Shown piece after piece: positions 42,607-50,130 of a stretch of DNA of 50,130 nt (position 1 is the first letter of the stretch; each line of letters starts with the position of its first letter). A program made the position numbers and the translations under genes. This stretch comes from an uncultured Methanomicrobiales archaeon (GTDB lineage Archaea > Halobacteriota > Methanomicrobia > Methanomicrobiales > Methanospirillaceae): the NCBI GenBank assembly GCA_903926075.1, contig CAIYHQ010000066.1, positions 1 to 50,130 on the forward strand, given 5' to 3'. The notes beneath the pieces were generated by a model that saw only the letters and a program-made list of their open reading frames with translations, was not told where the DNA came from and did not search any database.

Positions 42607-44009
42607 GTGTCAAAGAGTGTTTTTTGAGGAAGTGAAACCTGGCCCTCTTTTTCAGTTTTCATCGGTATTTCGTCTTTTATACTTGAACTCTCTTCAACTT
42701 TTAACTCCTTATTTTTTGCAGTCTTTTTAGGTACTAATATCTTCTTCTTTTCAACTTTGTCAGAGTATTGTCCTTTTTTGGTTATTTCAGGTAACTTTGC
42801 AATTATTTCAGAAACCAGTTTTTTATCTTCAAGGAGAACAATTAATTCATCCGGTGAGAATGAAAGAGTATCAATAAAAGACTGGGGAGATAATTCAAAT
42901 AACCTGGCAAATATGTCCAGGTATTCATCCCTTACGTCTGACTCTGACATGTGAAAAGTTTCACTGAATTTTCCTATCATATTTCCTCTCAATTCCTTCT
43001 GATACTTGGCTTTTGAGATCTTCTGCCAGCGGTCAGGGGGTACGATTTTCGGATGGAAAGACGATTTTTTTATAGCAATATTCACTCTTAAAAGCATATT
43101 TGCAAACGCATAACTCCATAGTTTATAATATTGCTTTCGATAGGTGTAACCGAGATACTCATCTGCCCTTGTTAAACCCTCATACGCTTCAGATATAATT
43201 TCAATGTCATTGTAATAGTTCAGGCTTGATTCTATCCACAGTATAATTTTATCAGGGGTCTCATTGACACTTTTTGATTTTGTTAACAAGTTCATCCCTT
43301 CTTTTCCGGAAAATAGTGATAGCATAAGAGAAAATTTTGTATTCCTCTCATCTTTTTCTGAACTCAACAGGTCTTTTGGTTCAAGAGTATCTTTCCCGAT
43401 AGATGAAGCATAAAGCATGTTTATTGCAGCACGTACATCTCCTCCTGAATCATGCGCGATCTCTTTTAATGCTTCATTATCACACAGGACCGATTCCAGG
43501 TTGCAAATATGTTTCAGATGTGGTACAAGGGAACGTGACTGCAACTGTATAAACTGTACAGGGATGCAACGTTTTCGGATATCTGCTGAAATTCCATAAA
43601 GGTCATTTGCTATAAGAATTATGGGCTGTTGTGAACCGTCAATAAGCTCTATTATCGCTTTTGCCCCGCCTCTGTCTGCTGAACCCTGAAGGTTATCGGC
43701 TTCATCAAGAAGTATCAGTTTATGTTTCCTGCCTGTGATACTAGCGCTTGTACTACCTTCTCCTGCTATCTTTTCAATAATACCAGCTGTTCTCTGGTCG
43801 CTTGCATTGAGGTCAACAATATCCCACCCCATATCGTTTACAAGGGCATATGCGCTTGAGGTCTTCCCGGTACCGGGCTTGCCATAAAGTATGAGTGGCC
43901 GGTTTTTATTTGACCAGTTACGTGCCCAATCGACCATAACCGCGATCGATTGTGGATTTCCTACAACCTCTCTTACCTTTGCCGGCCTGTATTTCGTGGC
44001 CCAGTCCAT
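42600..44009 (-). CDS. rfcL: replication factor C large subunit (clamp loader)
   Basis: A 469-residue archaeal RFC large subunit, which with the small subunit loads the PCNA clamp. The AAA+ motifs are near the start: the RFC box WATKYRPAKVREVVG, Walker A YGKPGTGKTS, Walker B LILLDEADNL, the sensor 1 region LIANDLYG, and SGGDVRAAINML (sensor 2). The C terminus ends in a charged linker and QKTLFDTY, a PIP-like PCNA-binding box. The length is in the normal range for RFC-L. It diverges from the methanogenesis marker 2 gene. Confidence 0.96.
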   Translation of the reverse strand: MDWATKYRPAKVREVVGNPQSIAVMVDWARNWSNKNRPLILYGKPGTGKTSSAYALVNDMGWDIVDLNASDQRTAGIIEKIAGEGSTSASITGRKHKLILLDEADNLQGSADRGGAKAIIELIDGSQQPIILIANDLYGISADIRKRCIPVQFIQLQSRSLVPHLKHICNLESVLCDNEALKEIAHDSGGDVRAAINMLYASSIGKDTLEPKDLLSSEKDERNTKFSLMLSLFSGKEGMNLLTKSKSVNETPDKIILWIESSLNYYNDIEIISEAYEGLTRADEYLGYTYRKQYYKLWSYAFANMLLRVNIAIKKSSFHPKIVPPDRWQKISKAKYQKELRGNMIGKFSETFHMSESDVRDEYLDIFARLFELSPQSFIDTLSFSPDELIVLLEDKKLVSEIIAKLPEITKKGQYSDKVEKKKILVPKKTAKNKELKVEESSSIKDEIPMKTEKEGQVSLPQKTLFDTY

Positions 44010-44083
44010 AGTGAACCGTTAGCGTGAATCAAATAAATTATGTCTGATGAGACAGAATGAGCTACAGGAAGAGACGTTTATTT

Positions 44084-45088
44084 ATGCAGACCGGTAATTG
44101 CTCCACAGACAGGATTGCAGATGTAATACGAAATTATGAAGGGGTGAAAAGAAAGCACACCATTGGTGAAATGGTCAGAGCTTTACGAATCGATACTCCT
44201 CATGTTATTGCATCATTTGGTGAGGATGCTGCTGTAATAAGACATAATGATGAGGCGCTGTTACTTGCTGCAGATGGTATATGGAGCAAGCTTATGGAAG
44301 CTGATCCGTACTGGGCAGGTTATTGTTCAGTTCTTGTAAATATTCATGATATCGCTGCAATGGGAGGGAGACCCATTGCAATGGTCGATATCCTCTCAAT
44401 TTCTGATGAGCGTATCAGGTCATCAGTCATCAAAGGGATGCATGACGCTTCAAGTCAGTTTTCAGTTCCGATTGTTGGCGGACATCTCCATCCTGACACA
44501 CCTTATAGTGTTATTGATGTAGCGATACTCGGGGTCGCCCCACTGGAATCAGTCATTTACAGTCATACTGCAGCTGTTGGTGATAAAATCATTACAGCTA
44601 TTGACATTACCGGAAGGGTACACCCCTCCTGCAGCCTGAACTGGGACTCTGTAACTATGAAGTCAGCAAGCCAGGTGCAATCACAAATTCAGGCAATGGA
44701 GAAACTTGGTAATGCTCGTCTTCTAACTGCAGGGAAGGATATCAGCAACCCCGGAATAATAGGTACATTGGGGATGCTCCTTGAAGTGAGTGAAAAAGGA
44801 GCAGAGATTAATCTGGACCTTATCCCAAGACCCGATCTTAAGTCATTAGGGATTGAATTTGAGATGTGGGTCAAGATGTACCCTGGTATGGGTTTTCTTG
44901 TAACAGCCTGCGATAAAAATGTTGAGAAAGTCTGTAACCTGTTTTCTTCTGTGGGAATGGAAGCAAAAGTTATTGGCGAAATTAATGACACAAACCAGTT
45001 AACAATTACATATAAAGATGAAGAATCATCAGTTTTTGATCTATCGGAAGATGGCATTATGAGCCTCTTTTTTGGTGATTCAGCTTGA
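44084..45088 (+). CDS. methanogenesis marker protein 2 (AIR synthase/ThiL-related)
   Basis: A 334-residue protein of the PurM/ThiL/SelD-type fold, matching methanogenesis marker protein 2 (ADVIRNYEGVKRKHTIGEMV, FGEDAAVIRHNDEALLLAADG, VNIHDIAAMGGRPIAMVDIL, GGHLHPDTPY, KDISNPGIIGTLGMLLE). It is found in nearly all methanogens; the reaction is unknown but ATP-dependent by fold. I take the ATG at 44084 because AGGAAGAG precedes it; another ATG at 44057 would add nine residues and is possible. It overlaps the marker 4 gene by four bases (TTGA). Confidence 0.93.
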   Translation: MQTGNCSTDRIADVIRNYEGVKRKHTIGEMVRALRIDTPHVIASFGEDAAVIRHNDEALLLAADGIWSKLMEADPYWAGYCSVLVNIHDIAAMGGRPIAMVDILSISDERIRSSVIKGMHDASSQFSVPIVGGHLHPDTPYSVIDVAILGVAPLESVIYSHTAAVGDKIITAIDITGRVHPSCSLNWDSVTMKSASQVQSQIQAMEKLGNARLLTAGKDISNPGIIGTLGMLLEVSEKGAEINLDLIPRPDLKSLGIEFEMWVKMYPGMGFLVTACDKNVEKVCNLFSSVGMEAKVIGEINDTNQLTITYKDEESSVFDLSEDGIMSLFFGDSA

Positions 45089-45831
45089 AAATCGGAATTG
45101 GAATAGGTTCCGACCCAGAGAAAGTTGCCAAAGATATTTTAAAATCCGGTTTCCAGAACGAAATTATAGGTTATTGTAATGTGGAATTATCCTGTTCTAT
45201 CCCTGACACAATTTCTACTGCTGTATCTCGTTATCCGGAAGAATTACTCATTAATGATCTCGTCAATGGTTCCATTGATGCGGCCATTAGAGGAACGTTT
45301 GAAGCTAACCTCACGCTTTCCTTGTTAAAGAAAAAAGAAAATGTAGACCGGCTTCTACGGATTGCATTACTTGAGACATCATGGGGAAAGAAATTCCTAC
45401 TTGCGCCAGTTGGCGTGGATGAAGGCTGGACTGTAAGCGAAAAGGTCTCTTTTATTAAGAAGGGGAGAAAAATTGCAGAAGCATGGGGTCTTTCACCAAA
45501 AACAGGAATTATTTCAGGAGGAAGAATTGGAGATATAGGACGGGACCTGCATGTTGACAGGAGTCTTGCAGATGCGGAATTGATTGCACGGATATCAGAT
45601 TCTTTTCATTATGAGATAAGAATAGAGGATGCAATACAGGATTGCGGGTTGATCATCGCACCAGACGGGATTACTGGAAATCTTATTTTCCGGACTCTTG
45701 TATTTCTTGGAGGCGGAAAAGGTCATGGGGCACCAGTGCTCAATATTGCTCACATATTTGTCGATACATCGCGCGCTTCTCCCGATTTTTTACAGGCTCT
45801 GTTGCTTTCGAAAACACTTATACAAAAATAA
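45085..45831 (+). CDS. mtxX: methanogenesis marker protein 4 / MtxX-like
   Basis: A 248-residue protein matching methanogenesis marker 4 (putative methyltransferase MtxX), related to phosphate acetyl/butyryltransferase-like folds. Recognisable are the start [16 protein letters not shown], the middle [66 protein letters not shown]. The role is not established. It starts with TTG at 45085, overlapping the marker 2 stop codon, so the two are translationally coupled. Both belong to the set of genes shared by methanogens. Confidence 0.92.
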   Translation: MKIGIGIGSDPEKVAKDILKSGFQNEIIGYCNVELSCSIPDTISTAVSRYPEELLINDLVNGSIDAAIRGTFEANLTLSLLKKKENVDRLLRIALLETSWGKKFLLAPVGVDEGWTVSEKVSFIKKGRKIAEAWGLSPKTGIISGGRIGDIGRDLHVDRSLADAELIARISDSFHYEIRIEDAIQDCGLIIAPDGITGNLIFRTLVFLGGGKGHGAPVLNIAHIFVDTSRASPDFLQALLLSKTLIQK

Positions 45832-45981
45832 TAATCGCAAATATCCCGGATAAACCTAATTTAACACTAAATATCGTTTATTTTATTAATGTGAGCAACT
45901 TTAAGGCTTGCTTTTTCTTTCTATTGATACATGTGTATTATTGTGCCCAGATCTCGTGATTCTGCGGAAATTCACACAAAA

Positions 45982-45991
45982 TTTAAATATA
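45982..45991 (+). promoter_or_regulatory. TATA box of the histone gene
   Basis: The sequence tttaaatata lies about 37 bases before the histone ATG, with purines upstream (acacaaaa). Transcription should start near 46010, giving a very short leader whose first bases form the GAGGTG ribosome site (46011-46016). Confidence 0.5.
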
Positions 45992-46022
45992 AATTGATCT
46001 ACTTTCTTTTGAGGTGTTTAGA

Positions 46023-46229
46023 ATGGCAGATTTACCAATTGCCGCAGTTGTAAGGATTGCAAAGAAGAATGGAGCAGAGCGTGTAGGAAGCGATGCAGCA
46101 ATGGCACTTGTCGCAAAAGCTGAAGAATATATCGCAAATCTCACAAAAGAGGCCAACAGGCTTGCTCTTCATGCCGGACGGAAGACCATAAAGGAAGAAG
46201 ATGTTGAGCTGGCGGCAAAGTCCGCTTAA
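46023..46229 (+). CDS. hmf-like: archaeal histone
   Basis: A 68-residue histone-fold protein, the minimal archaeal HMf type without tails. It starts MADLPIAAVVRIAKKNGAERV and contains the middle helix ALVAKAEEYIANLTKEANRLALHAGR and the end KTIKEEDVELAAK, all standard. It forms dimers and longer stacks that wrap DNA. The ATG at 46023 is preceded by GAGGTG (46011-46016) at proper spacing; the frame extends three codons upstream to a GTG, which overlaps this site and is not the start. It converges with hisB (24-base gap). Confidence 0.97.
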   Translation: MADLPIAAVVRIAKKNGAERVGSDAAMALVAKAEEYIANLTKEANRLALHAGRKTIKEEDVELAAKSA

Positions 46230-46253
46230 TCCATCTATCCTTTGAAAAAAAAA

Positions 46254-46817
46254 TTAAAAAACTCCTTTTGTGCTCATAACTGTGTTATTTTCTTTTCGTT
46301 TTAATGATGATTTTAGAGCTCTTCCAAATGCTTTGAATATTACTTCGCAGATATGGTGATCATTGCGGCCATAAGCGTCGATATTGATAGTAATTCCTGC
46401 ATGGGTTGCAAGGCTAAAAAAGAAGTGTTCTATTAAATCAGTTTCGATCTCCCCTACTTTTGAATTAGAAAACCGGGCATGCCAGACAAGATATCCGCGT
46501 CCTCCACAGTCTACTGCAATTGTTGCCAGTGCTTCGTCCATAGGAATTATTGCTTCTCCGAACCTTTCAATTCCTCTCCCATCTGCGATTAATCCTTTTA
46601 TTGCGTCACCAACGAGAATGCCGCAATCCTCGATAGTGTGATGAAAGTCAACTTTAAGGTCACCTTCTGCCAGGAGAAAAAGGCCTAAATCTCCATGCAC
46701 ACTGAAGGAATTTAGCATATGGTCAAAAAAAGGGATTCCGGTATTTATTTCTGAATCCGTTCCAGGTCTGATTCGAACAGTAATATTCGTTTCATTAGTT
46801 GTGCGTTTATATTCCAC
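46254..46817 (-). CDS. hisB: imidazoleglycerol-phosphate dehydratase
   Basis: A 187-residue IGP dehydratase, step 6 of histidine synthesis. Conserved metal-binding segments are GIPFFDHMLNSFSVHG, DFHHTIEDCGILVG, VDCGGRGYLVW and NDHHICEVIFKAFGRAL, all intact. The single-function length is normal (no phosphatase domain). It overlaps hisA by 11 bases and is the last gene of the metK-hisG-hisA-hisB unit. Confidence 0.96.
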   Translation of the reverse strand: MEYKRTTNETNITVRIRPGTDSEINTGIPFFDHMLNSFSVHGDLGLFLLAEGDLKVDFHHTIEDCGILVGDAIKGLIADGRGIERFGEAIIPMDEALATIAVDCGGRGYLVWHARFSNSKVGEIETDLIEHFFFSLATHAGITINIDAYGRNDHHICEVIFKAFGRALKSSLKRKENNTVMSTKGVF

Positions 46818-47532
46818 TATCCACCTCTGCAGCTTTAATAGCCTCTTCCAGGGTTAATCGGTTACTGTATAATGCAGAACCAAGAACAATTCCCATTGCA
46901 CCATTTTTCCTCATGCCAATAACATCATCAGTACTTGAGATCCCGCCTGCAACTGTGACCGGAATATTAACATGATTAAGGAGAGCTTTTACGGGTAAGT
47001 AATCTACCCCTTTCTCCTGGCCTTCCTTGTCAACATTTGTAAATAGCAATGATCCAGCTCCCATTTCTTCAAACCGGCGTGCCCAGGTAAGGAAGTCACC
47101 TGATTCCTTTTTCCATCCTTCTGCAAGGACCTGGCCATTACGTGCATCAACACCTGCCATAACTGCTTTACTTCCGAAAGCGTCGCGTAATTCAGTTATG
47201 ACTTCCGGGTTTGTCAGGGCAAGAGTCCCGAGGATGACTCTCTCTACACCGAGATTAATCCATTCACCCGCATCGTGAAAAGAACGGACCCCTCCTCCCA
47301 GTTGCACTTCAATATCTGTCTCTTTGATTATCGACTCTATTAAAGCAGCATTTGTATTGCTATTACCAAAAGCACCGTCAAGGTTGATTACATGTAGTGC
47401 TGTTGCTCCTTTCTCTATCCAGTGATATGCGCATATGAGAGGATCTCCAAACTCTGTTTTTGTTGTTGGATCACCCTGAACAAGTTGAACACATTTTCCG
47501 TTTAGAATATCCACAGCCGGAAAAACCTTCAT
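46807..47532 (-). CDS. hisA: phosphoribosylformimino-5-aminoimidazole carboxamide ribotide isomerase
   Basis: A 241-residue TIM-barrel HisA, which isomerises ProFAR to PRFAR in histidine synthesis. The active-site acid near the start is in PAVDILNGKCVQLVQGD, followed by VINLDGAF, VQLGGGVRS, AGVDARNGQV, FTNVDKEGQEKG and VTVAGGIS. The second aspartate motif reads TNVDKEG rather than the common TDI(D/E)RDG, still with the needed Asp. The gene lies seven bases after hisG and overlaps hisB. Confidence 0.95.
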   Translation of the reverse strand: MKVFPAVDILNGKCVQLVQGDPTTKTEFGDPLICAYHWIEKGATALHVINLDGAFGNSNTNAALIESIIKETDIEVQLGGGVRSFHDAGEWINLGVERVILGTLALTNPEVITELRDAFGSKAVMAGVDARNGQVLAEGWKKESGDFLTWARRFEEMGAGSLLFTNVDKEGQEKGVDYLPVKALLNHVNIPVTVAGGISSTDDVIGMRKNGAMGIVLGSALYSNRLTLEEAIKAAEVDSGI

Positions 47533-47539
47533 TGATATT

Positions 47540-48442
47540 TCACCTGACCATACGTGCGACAGGCATCACAAGTATGTCTTTTGCACCGGCCTTCTTCAGT
47601 TGCGTGATAAGGGAAAAGACCTGATCTTCAGGGACAACAGAATGGACCGCAACAAGCCCCTCATTGGAAGCCACATCCATTATAGTTGGACCAGAAAGAC
47701 CAGGGAGTACATCCTCGATAAGTTTTATCTTTTCGCGTTCGACATTAAGCATCAGGTAACACTGACCTCTTGCACTGACCACACTTTCCAGGGCAAGGAG
47801 CACTTCATCTATCTTTTCTGATTTTACTTCTCTTGAATGAGGATTCGCAATTACCATAGTGCTCGTTTTCATCACTTCATCGATAATTGTAAGCCTGTTT
47901 TCGGCAAGAGTTGTTCCGGAACTTGTAAGATCAACTATTGCATCTGCTATTCCAAGATACGGTGTTACTTCGCATGCCCCGGTTACATGTAAAACATTTG
48001 CCTGTATCCCGTTTTTTTTCAGGTATTCTGCTGTAATATTTGGAAATTCAGTTGCGATATTCTTTCCAACAAGTTCTTCTTTGGTGCGGATATGAAAGTC
48101 CTGTCTTACAGCAAGGATAAGTCTTGCCTGCCCTAGTTTAAGGTCCAGCAGTTCAAGTACATGTGAACCATGTTCTATAACAAGGTCATGACCTGTAATT
48201 CCAAGATCTGCTGCTCCTGTTGCGACATATTCAGGGATGTCTGATGGACGGGCATAGAGTACATCGACATGGGGGTCAGACGTTTTAGCAATGAGACGCC
48301 GTGTCCCGGTATCATTTATATGAAGTCCGCTCTTTTCCAGGAGATCTAGAACAGGGGAGGATATCCGGCCTTTATTTGGAATTGCGAGCCGGACCGTTTT
48401 TTGATCGAGGAAAAAAAGGGCTTTAGAATTCTCTTCCTTCAT
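47540..48442 (-). CDS. hisG: ATP phosphoribosyltransferase, long form
   Basis: A 300-residue HisG that condenses ATP and PRPP, the first step of histidine synthesis. The catalytic part has VRLAIPNKGRIS, YVATGAADLGITGHDLV and AIVDLTSSGTTLAENRL (PRPP loop). The extra C-terminal domain (about 225-300, ending GAKDILVMPVARMV) is the ACT-like HisG_C regulatory domain of the long form, which mediates feedback by histidine in relatives; the short form needs HisZ, which is not required here. It starts two bases after metK ends. Confidence 0.95.
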   Translation of the reverse strand: MKEENSKALFFLDQKTVRLAIPNKGRISSPVLDLLEKSGLHINDTGTRRLIAKTSDPHVDVLYARPSDIPEYVATGAADLGITGHDLVIEHGSHVLELLDLKLGQARLILAVRQDFHIRTKEELVGKNIATEFPNITAEYLKKNGIQANVLHVTGACEVTPYLGIADAIVDLTSSGTTLAENRLTIIDEVMKTSTMVIANPHSREVKSEKIDEVLLALESVVSARGQCYLMLNVEREKIKLIEDVLPGLSGPTIMDVASNEGLVAVHSVVPEDQVFSLITQLKKAGAKDILVMPVARMVR

Positions 48443-48444
48443 CT

Positions 48445-49647
48445 CTAGAAGGTTTTTATTTCACCTTTGATCACTTTTTCAGTGATGCAGGTTACTTCGC
48501 TCAGTTGTTTATTCACAATTTCGTTTATATCAATTGAAATATCCTCTATTTTTATTCCCTTTTCTGTGAGAACCTGAACGCTTGCAACGAGAGGATAATC
48601 AATTGGCTGGCCAATCTGTGAGAGGAGCCTGACATAACATTCCTGGATACCATTAACCTCCTCAACAATTCCGTTTGCAATTTCATTTGATAGTATATTG
48701 TAGATCTTTCCAATATGGTTTATCGGGTTTTTACCGCTGGTTGCTTCCATACTCATCGGCCGGTTAGGAGTGATAAGGCCGTTGCAACGATTTCCTCTTC
48801 CAACAGAGCCGTCATCTCCCATTTCTGCTGATGTACCGGTTACTGTCAGGAAAACACTTTCCTGAGTTGGATCATCTGCAGTATTTACGCTGATATGGAC
48901 TTTTCTCCCTGTATGTTTCTTTGCAACGGAGATCAACTGTTCCTGCATCATCTCTTTGTATTCAAAATATTCTTTTATACTGCTGCAGTACTTATCGACC
49001 ATTGCGCATGCGATGGTGAGTGTAATGTCATCTCCATCCCTTACTGCCATAATCTTGAGGTCCTGACCGATAACAGGGTATTTTGGTCGCATAGTATCAT
49101 CGATATACGCTGCAACGCTTTTTACAATAGTTTCGGTTTCAGTAAATGGTGCATAACCTACACCAAATGAAGTATCATTTGCTCTTGGGACGCTCGCCTG
49201 ACAAGGTTTAAATACATCGCGCAGATCAGTTGACCCTTCCCCAAGACGTGAATCAATTATTACTTCTCTGTCAAGGTTCAGTTCAGGTAATATTGATTTG
49301 AGATATATTCGTGCAGTGTCAAGAGCGATTGCATCTGTAGGAATGCTGAATTTGTCAAAACGCTTGGTTGCCCTGCCATCAAGAAGAATGTAAATTGGCT
49401 TTATCACTTTTCCTCCGCCAAATTTTGGGAGTGATTCGCCTGCTACAATTTCACCCTGATCAGTGTTGTGGTGTAGGACTACTCCACACTCATCAAGATA
49501 TGCCTTACAGAGTGCCTGGCTTATCGATTCAGCAATTCCGTCGGCAAGACTATCCGGGTGTCCAAGACATTTTCTCTCTACCAGTTCTATATGCTGCTCT
49601 TCCAAGGGTACCTGCATAAGTGATTCAATACGAATGTTGCGGCTCAT
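48445..49647 (-). CDS. mat: S-adenosylmethionine synthetase, archaeal type
   Basis: A 400-residue archaeal methionine adenosyltransferase (AdoMetSyn archaeal family), very different from bacterial MetK. Characteristic stretches are [21 protein letters not shown] near residue 20, [70 protein letters not shown] and [13 protein letters not shown]. It makes SAM from methionine and ATP. It is the first gene of the operon with hisG, hisA and hisB; the association with histidine genes is one of position only. Confidence 0.97.
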   Translation of the reverse strand: MSRNIRIESLMQVPLEEQHIELVERKCLGHPDSLADGIAESISQALCKAYLDECGVVLHHNTDQGEIVAGESLPKFGGGKVIKPIYILLDGRATKRFDKFSIPTDAIALDTARIYLKSILPELNLDREVIIDSRLGEGSTDLRDVFKPCQASVPRANDTSFGVGYAPFTETETIVKSVAAYIDDTMRPKYPVIGQDLKIMAVRDGDDITLTIACAMVDKYCSSIKEYFEYKEMMQEQLISVAKKHTGRKVHISVNTADDPTQESVFLTVTGTSAEMGDDGSVGRGNRCNGLITPNRPMSMEATSGKNPINHIGKIYNILSNEIANGIVEEVNGIQECYVRLLSQIGQPIDYPLVASVQVLTEKGIKIEDISIDINEIVNKQLSEVTCITEKVIKGEIKTF

Positions 49648-49783
49648 TGCCTACCTCAGTTTCACTACATACAGGGGTTTTCCTCTCACTTAACGGTTTC
49701 TTTAATGTACATAAAGAATAAGCAAAGTAAGAATTTCTAAAAAATTTTTGCGAATGCTTATTTTAAAGAAGAGCCCATAATCG

Positions 49784-49798
49784 TATGATTTAATCATA
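49784..49798. promoter_or_regulatory. 15-base palindrome at the start of the HTH regulator gene
   Basis: TATGATT, one base, and AATCATA form a perfect inverted repeat whose last base is the A of the ATG. A TATA-like TTATTTTA at 49759-49766 would place the transcription start within it. As the gene encodes an HTH protein, it is a good candidate for an autoregulatory site. Confidence 0.45.
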
Positions 49799-50130
49799 TG
49801 TTCACCCGGAGGATATTTGATACAAAATTCCAGGTTGCTCTGGAAGAAGAACTCAGACGCCAGGATATGACAATTCGTGAACTTGCGGATAAAACAGGCA
49901 TTCCTGCACCTACCCTCTATAAAATAACGTCTGGTGAACGGGACCCGAGGCTTAGTACTGTTAAAAAGATCAAAGAGGTTCTTGATCCGGATATGGGTTC
50001 ATTTATCGCAGTAATTGCAGTAAAATATCTTCTTGATGAAGTGGAAGGTAAGGAAGTCCAATCAGGCCCTGATTTAATTCCAGTGAAAGGATATGGGGCG
50101 AATTCGTTTGAGGAGTGTATTATTGCAGCA
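49798..50130 (+). CDS. helix-turn-helix transcriptional regulator, partial (continues beyond window)
   Basis: The first 111 residues are within the window; the frame remains open at the right edge. Residues about 12-62 form an XRE-type helix-turn-helix (LRRQDMTIRELADKTGIP, APTLYKITSGERDPRLSTVKKI). Downstream the sequence FIAVIAVKYLLDEVEGKEV and VKGYGANSFEECIIAA resembles archaeal predicted regulators of the COG1709 kind, an assignment from memory. There is no clear ribosome site; a nearly leaderless transcript is suggested by the TATA-like box 32-39 bases upstream. It diverges from the mat gene across a 150-base spacer. Confidence 0.8.
   Translation, partial: MFTRRIFDTKFQVALEEELRRQDMTIRELADKTGIPAPTLYKITSGERDPRLSTVKKIKEVLDPDMGSFIAVIAVKYLLDEVEGKEVQSGPDLIPVKGYGANSFEECIIAA

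Noticed and set aside
1-50130. CRISPR array, insertion sequence, integrase or prophage
   Set aside because: No regularly spaced repeats, transposase, integrase or phage structural gene was recognised anywhere in the window.

Overview
The window reads as chromosomal DNA of a methanogenic archaeon, most likely order Methanomicrobiales (Methanospirillum/Methanoregula-like; genus not certain). The evidence is two methanogenesis marker proteins (markers 2 and 4), a bifunctional formaldehyde-activating enzyme/hexulose-6-phosphate synthase, an archaeal histone, archaeal replication factor C large subunit, Hef nuclease, archaeal-type S-adenosylmethionine synthetase, a UbiA prenyltransferase of archaeal lipid synthesis, Trm1, and a tRNA-Trp gene with an intron excised at a bulge-helix-bulge. 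Genes are densely packed on both strands, several convergent pairs overlap by 7-14 bases, and no insertion sequence, rRNA, CRISPR array or prophage was seen.

Layout. 1-220: no gene recognised. 221-1810: an orphan ATPase fused to a PD-(D/E)XK nuclease, visibly more GC-rich than its surroundings. 1917-4255: a redox group (flavodoxin-fold protein, Cys-rich DUF2769 protein, membrane-anchored thioredoxin-like protein, CcdA-like membrane protein). 4373-6694: HerA-like ATPase and a metallo-beta-lactamase (MBL) fold hydrolase. 6731-15339: a complete archaeal chorismate pathway. Eight co-directional minus-strand genes run from 14470 down to 6731 with overlaps or gaps of only a few bases (aldolase/ADH-synthase paralog, ADH synthase, 3-dehydroquinate synthase II, tyrA, pheA, aroA, an aroK-aroE fusion, aroC), and aroD diverges from them across a spacer with clustered palindromes. 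15427-20538: conserved archaeal small proteins, Hef and glyS. 20671-25371: helix-turn-helix protein, MBL hydrolase, REC-PAS signalling protein, membrane protein and a ureohydrolase. 25485-28733: fae-hps, intron-containing tRNA-Trp, and an acyl-CoA synthetase. 28808-36412: TPR membrane protein, UbiA enzyme, tRNA-Arg(CCT), Trm1, DRG GTPase, a DUF1848 protein and a sequon-rich surface lipoprotein. 36473-42606: a small membrane protein, an ACT-ACT-MBL fusion, unknown and TPR proteins, a HARE-HTH/Mrr-like protein, archaemetzincin and UPF0146. 42600-46229: rfcL, methanogenesis markers 2 and 4, histone. 46254-49647: a metK-hisG-hisA-hisB operon. 49798-end: the start of an HTH regulator cut by the window edge.

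How the genes work together. The aro operon would carry carbon from the archaeal 6-deoxy-5-ketofructose 1-phosphate route through dehydroquinate, shikimate and chorismate to prephenate, phenylpyruvate and hydroxyphenylpyruvate, so Phe and Tyr precursors can be made from one transcription unit plus aroD. Fae-Hps links formaldehyde, tetrahydromethanopterin and ribulose monophosphate chemistry, consistent with pentose supply in methanogens. metK is transcribed with three histidine genes. Replication/repair is represented by rfcL, Hef and HerA.

I found no coherent new multi-gene system. The most rewarding items are single-locus oddities: the palindrome cluster in the aro spacer, the AroK-AroE fusion, the tRNA-Trp intron, the ACT-ACT-MBL fusion, the HARE-HTH protein with a seemingly dead Mrr-like domain, the C-terminal CxxxCxxC motif of the DUF1848 protein, the sequon-dense lipoprotein stalk, and the left-edge ATPase-nuclease. 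No stretch longer than about 300 bases lacks a gene. Remarks about base composition are by eye, not computed.
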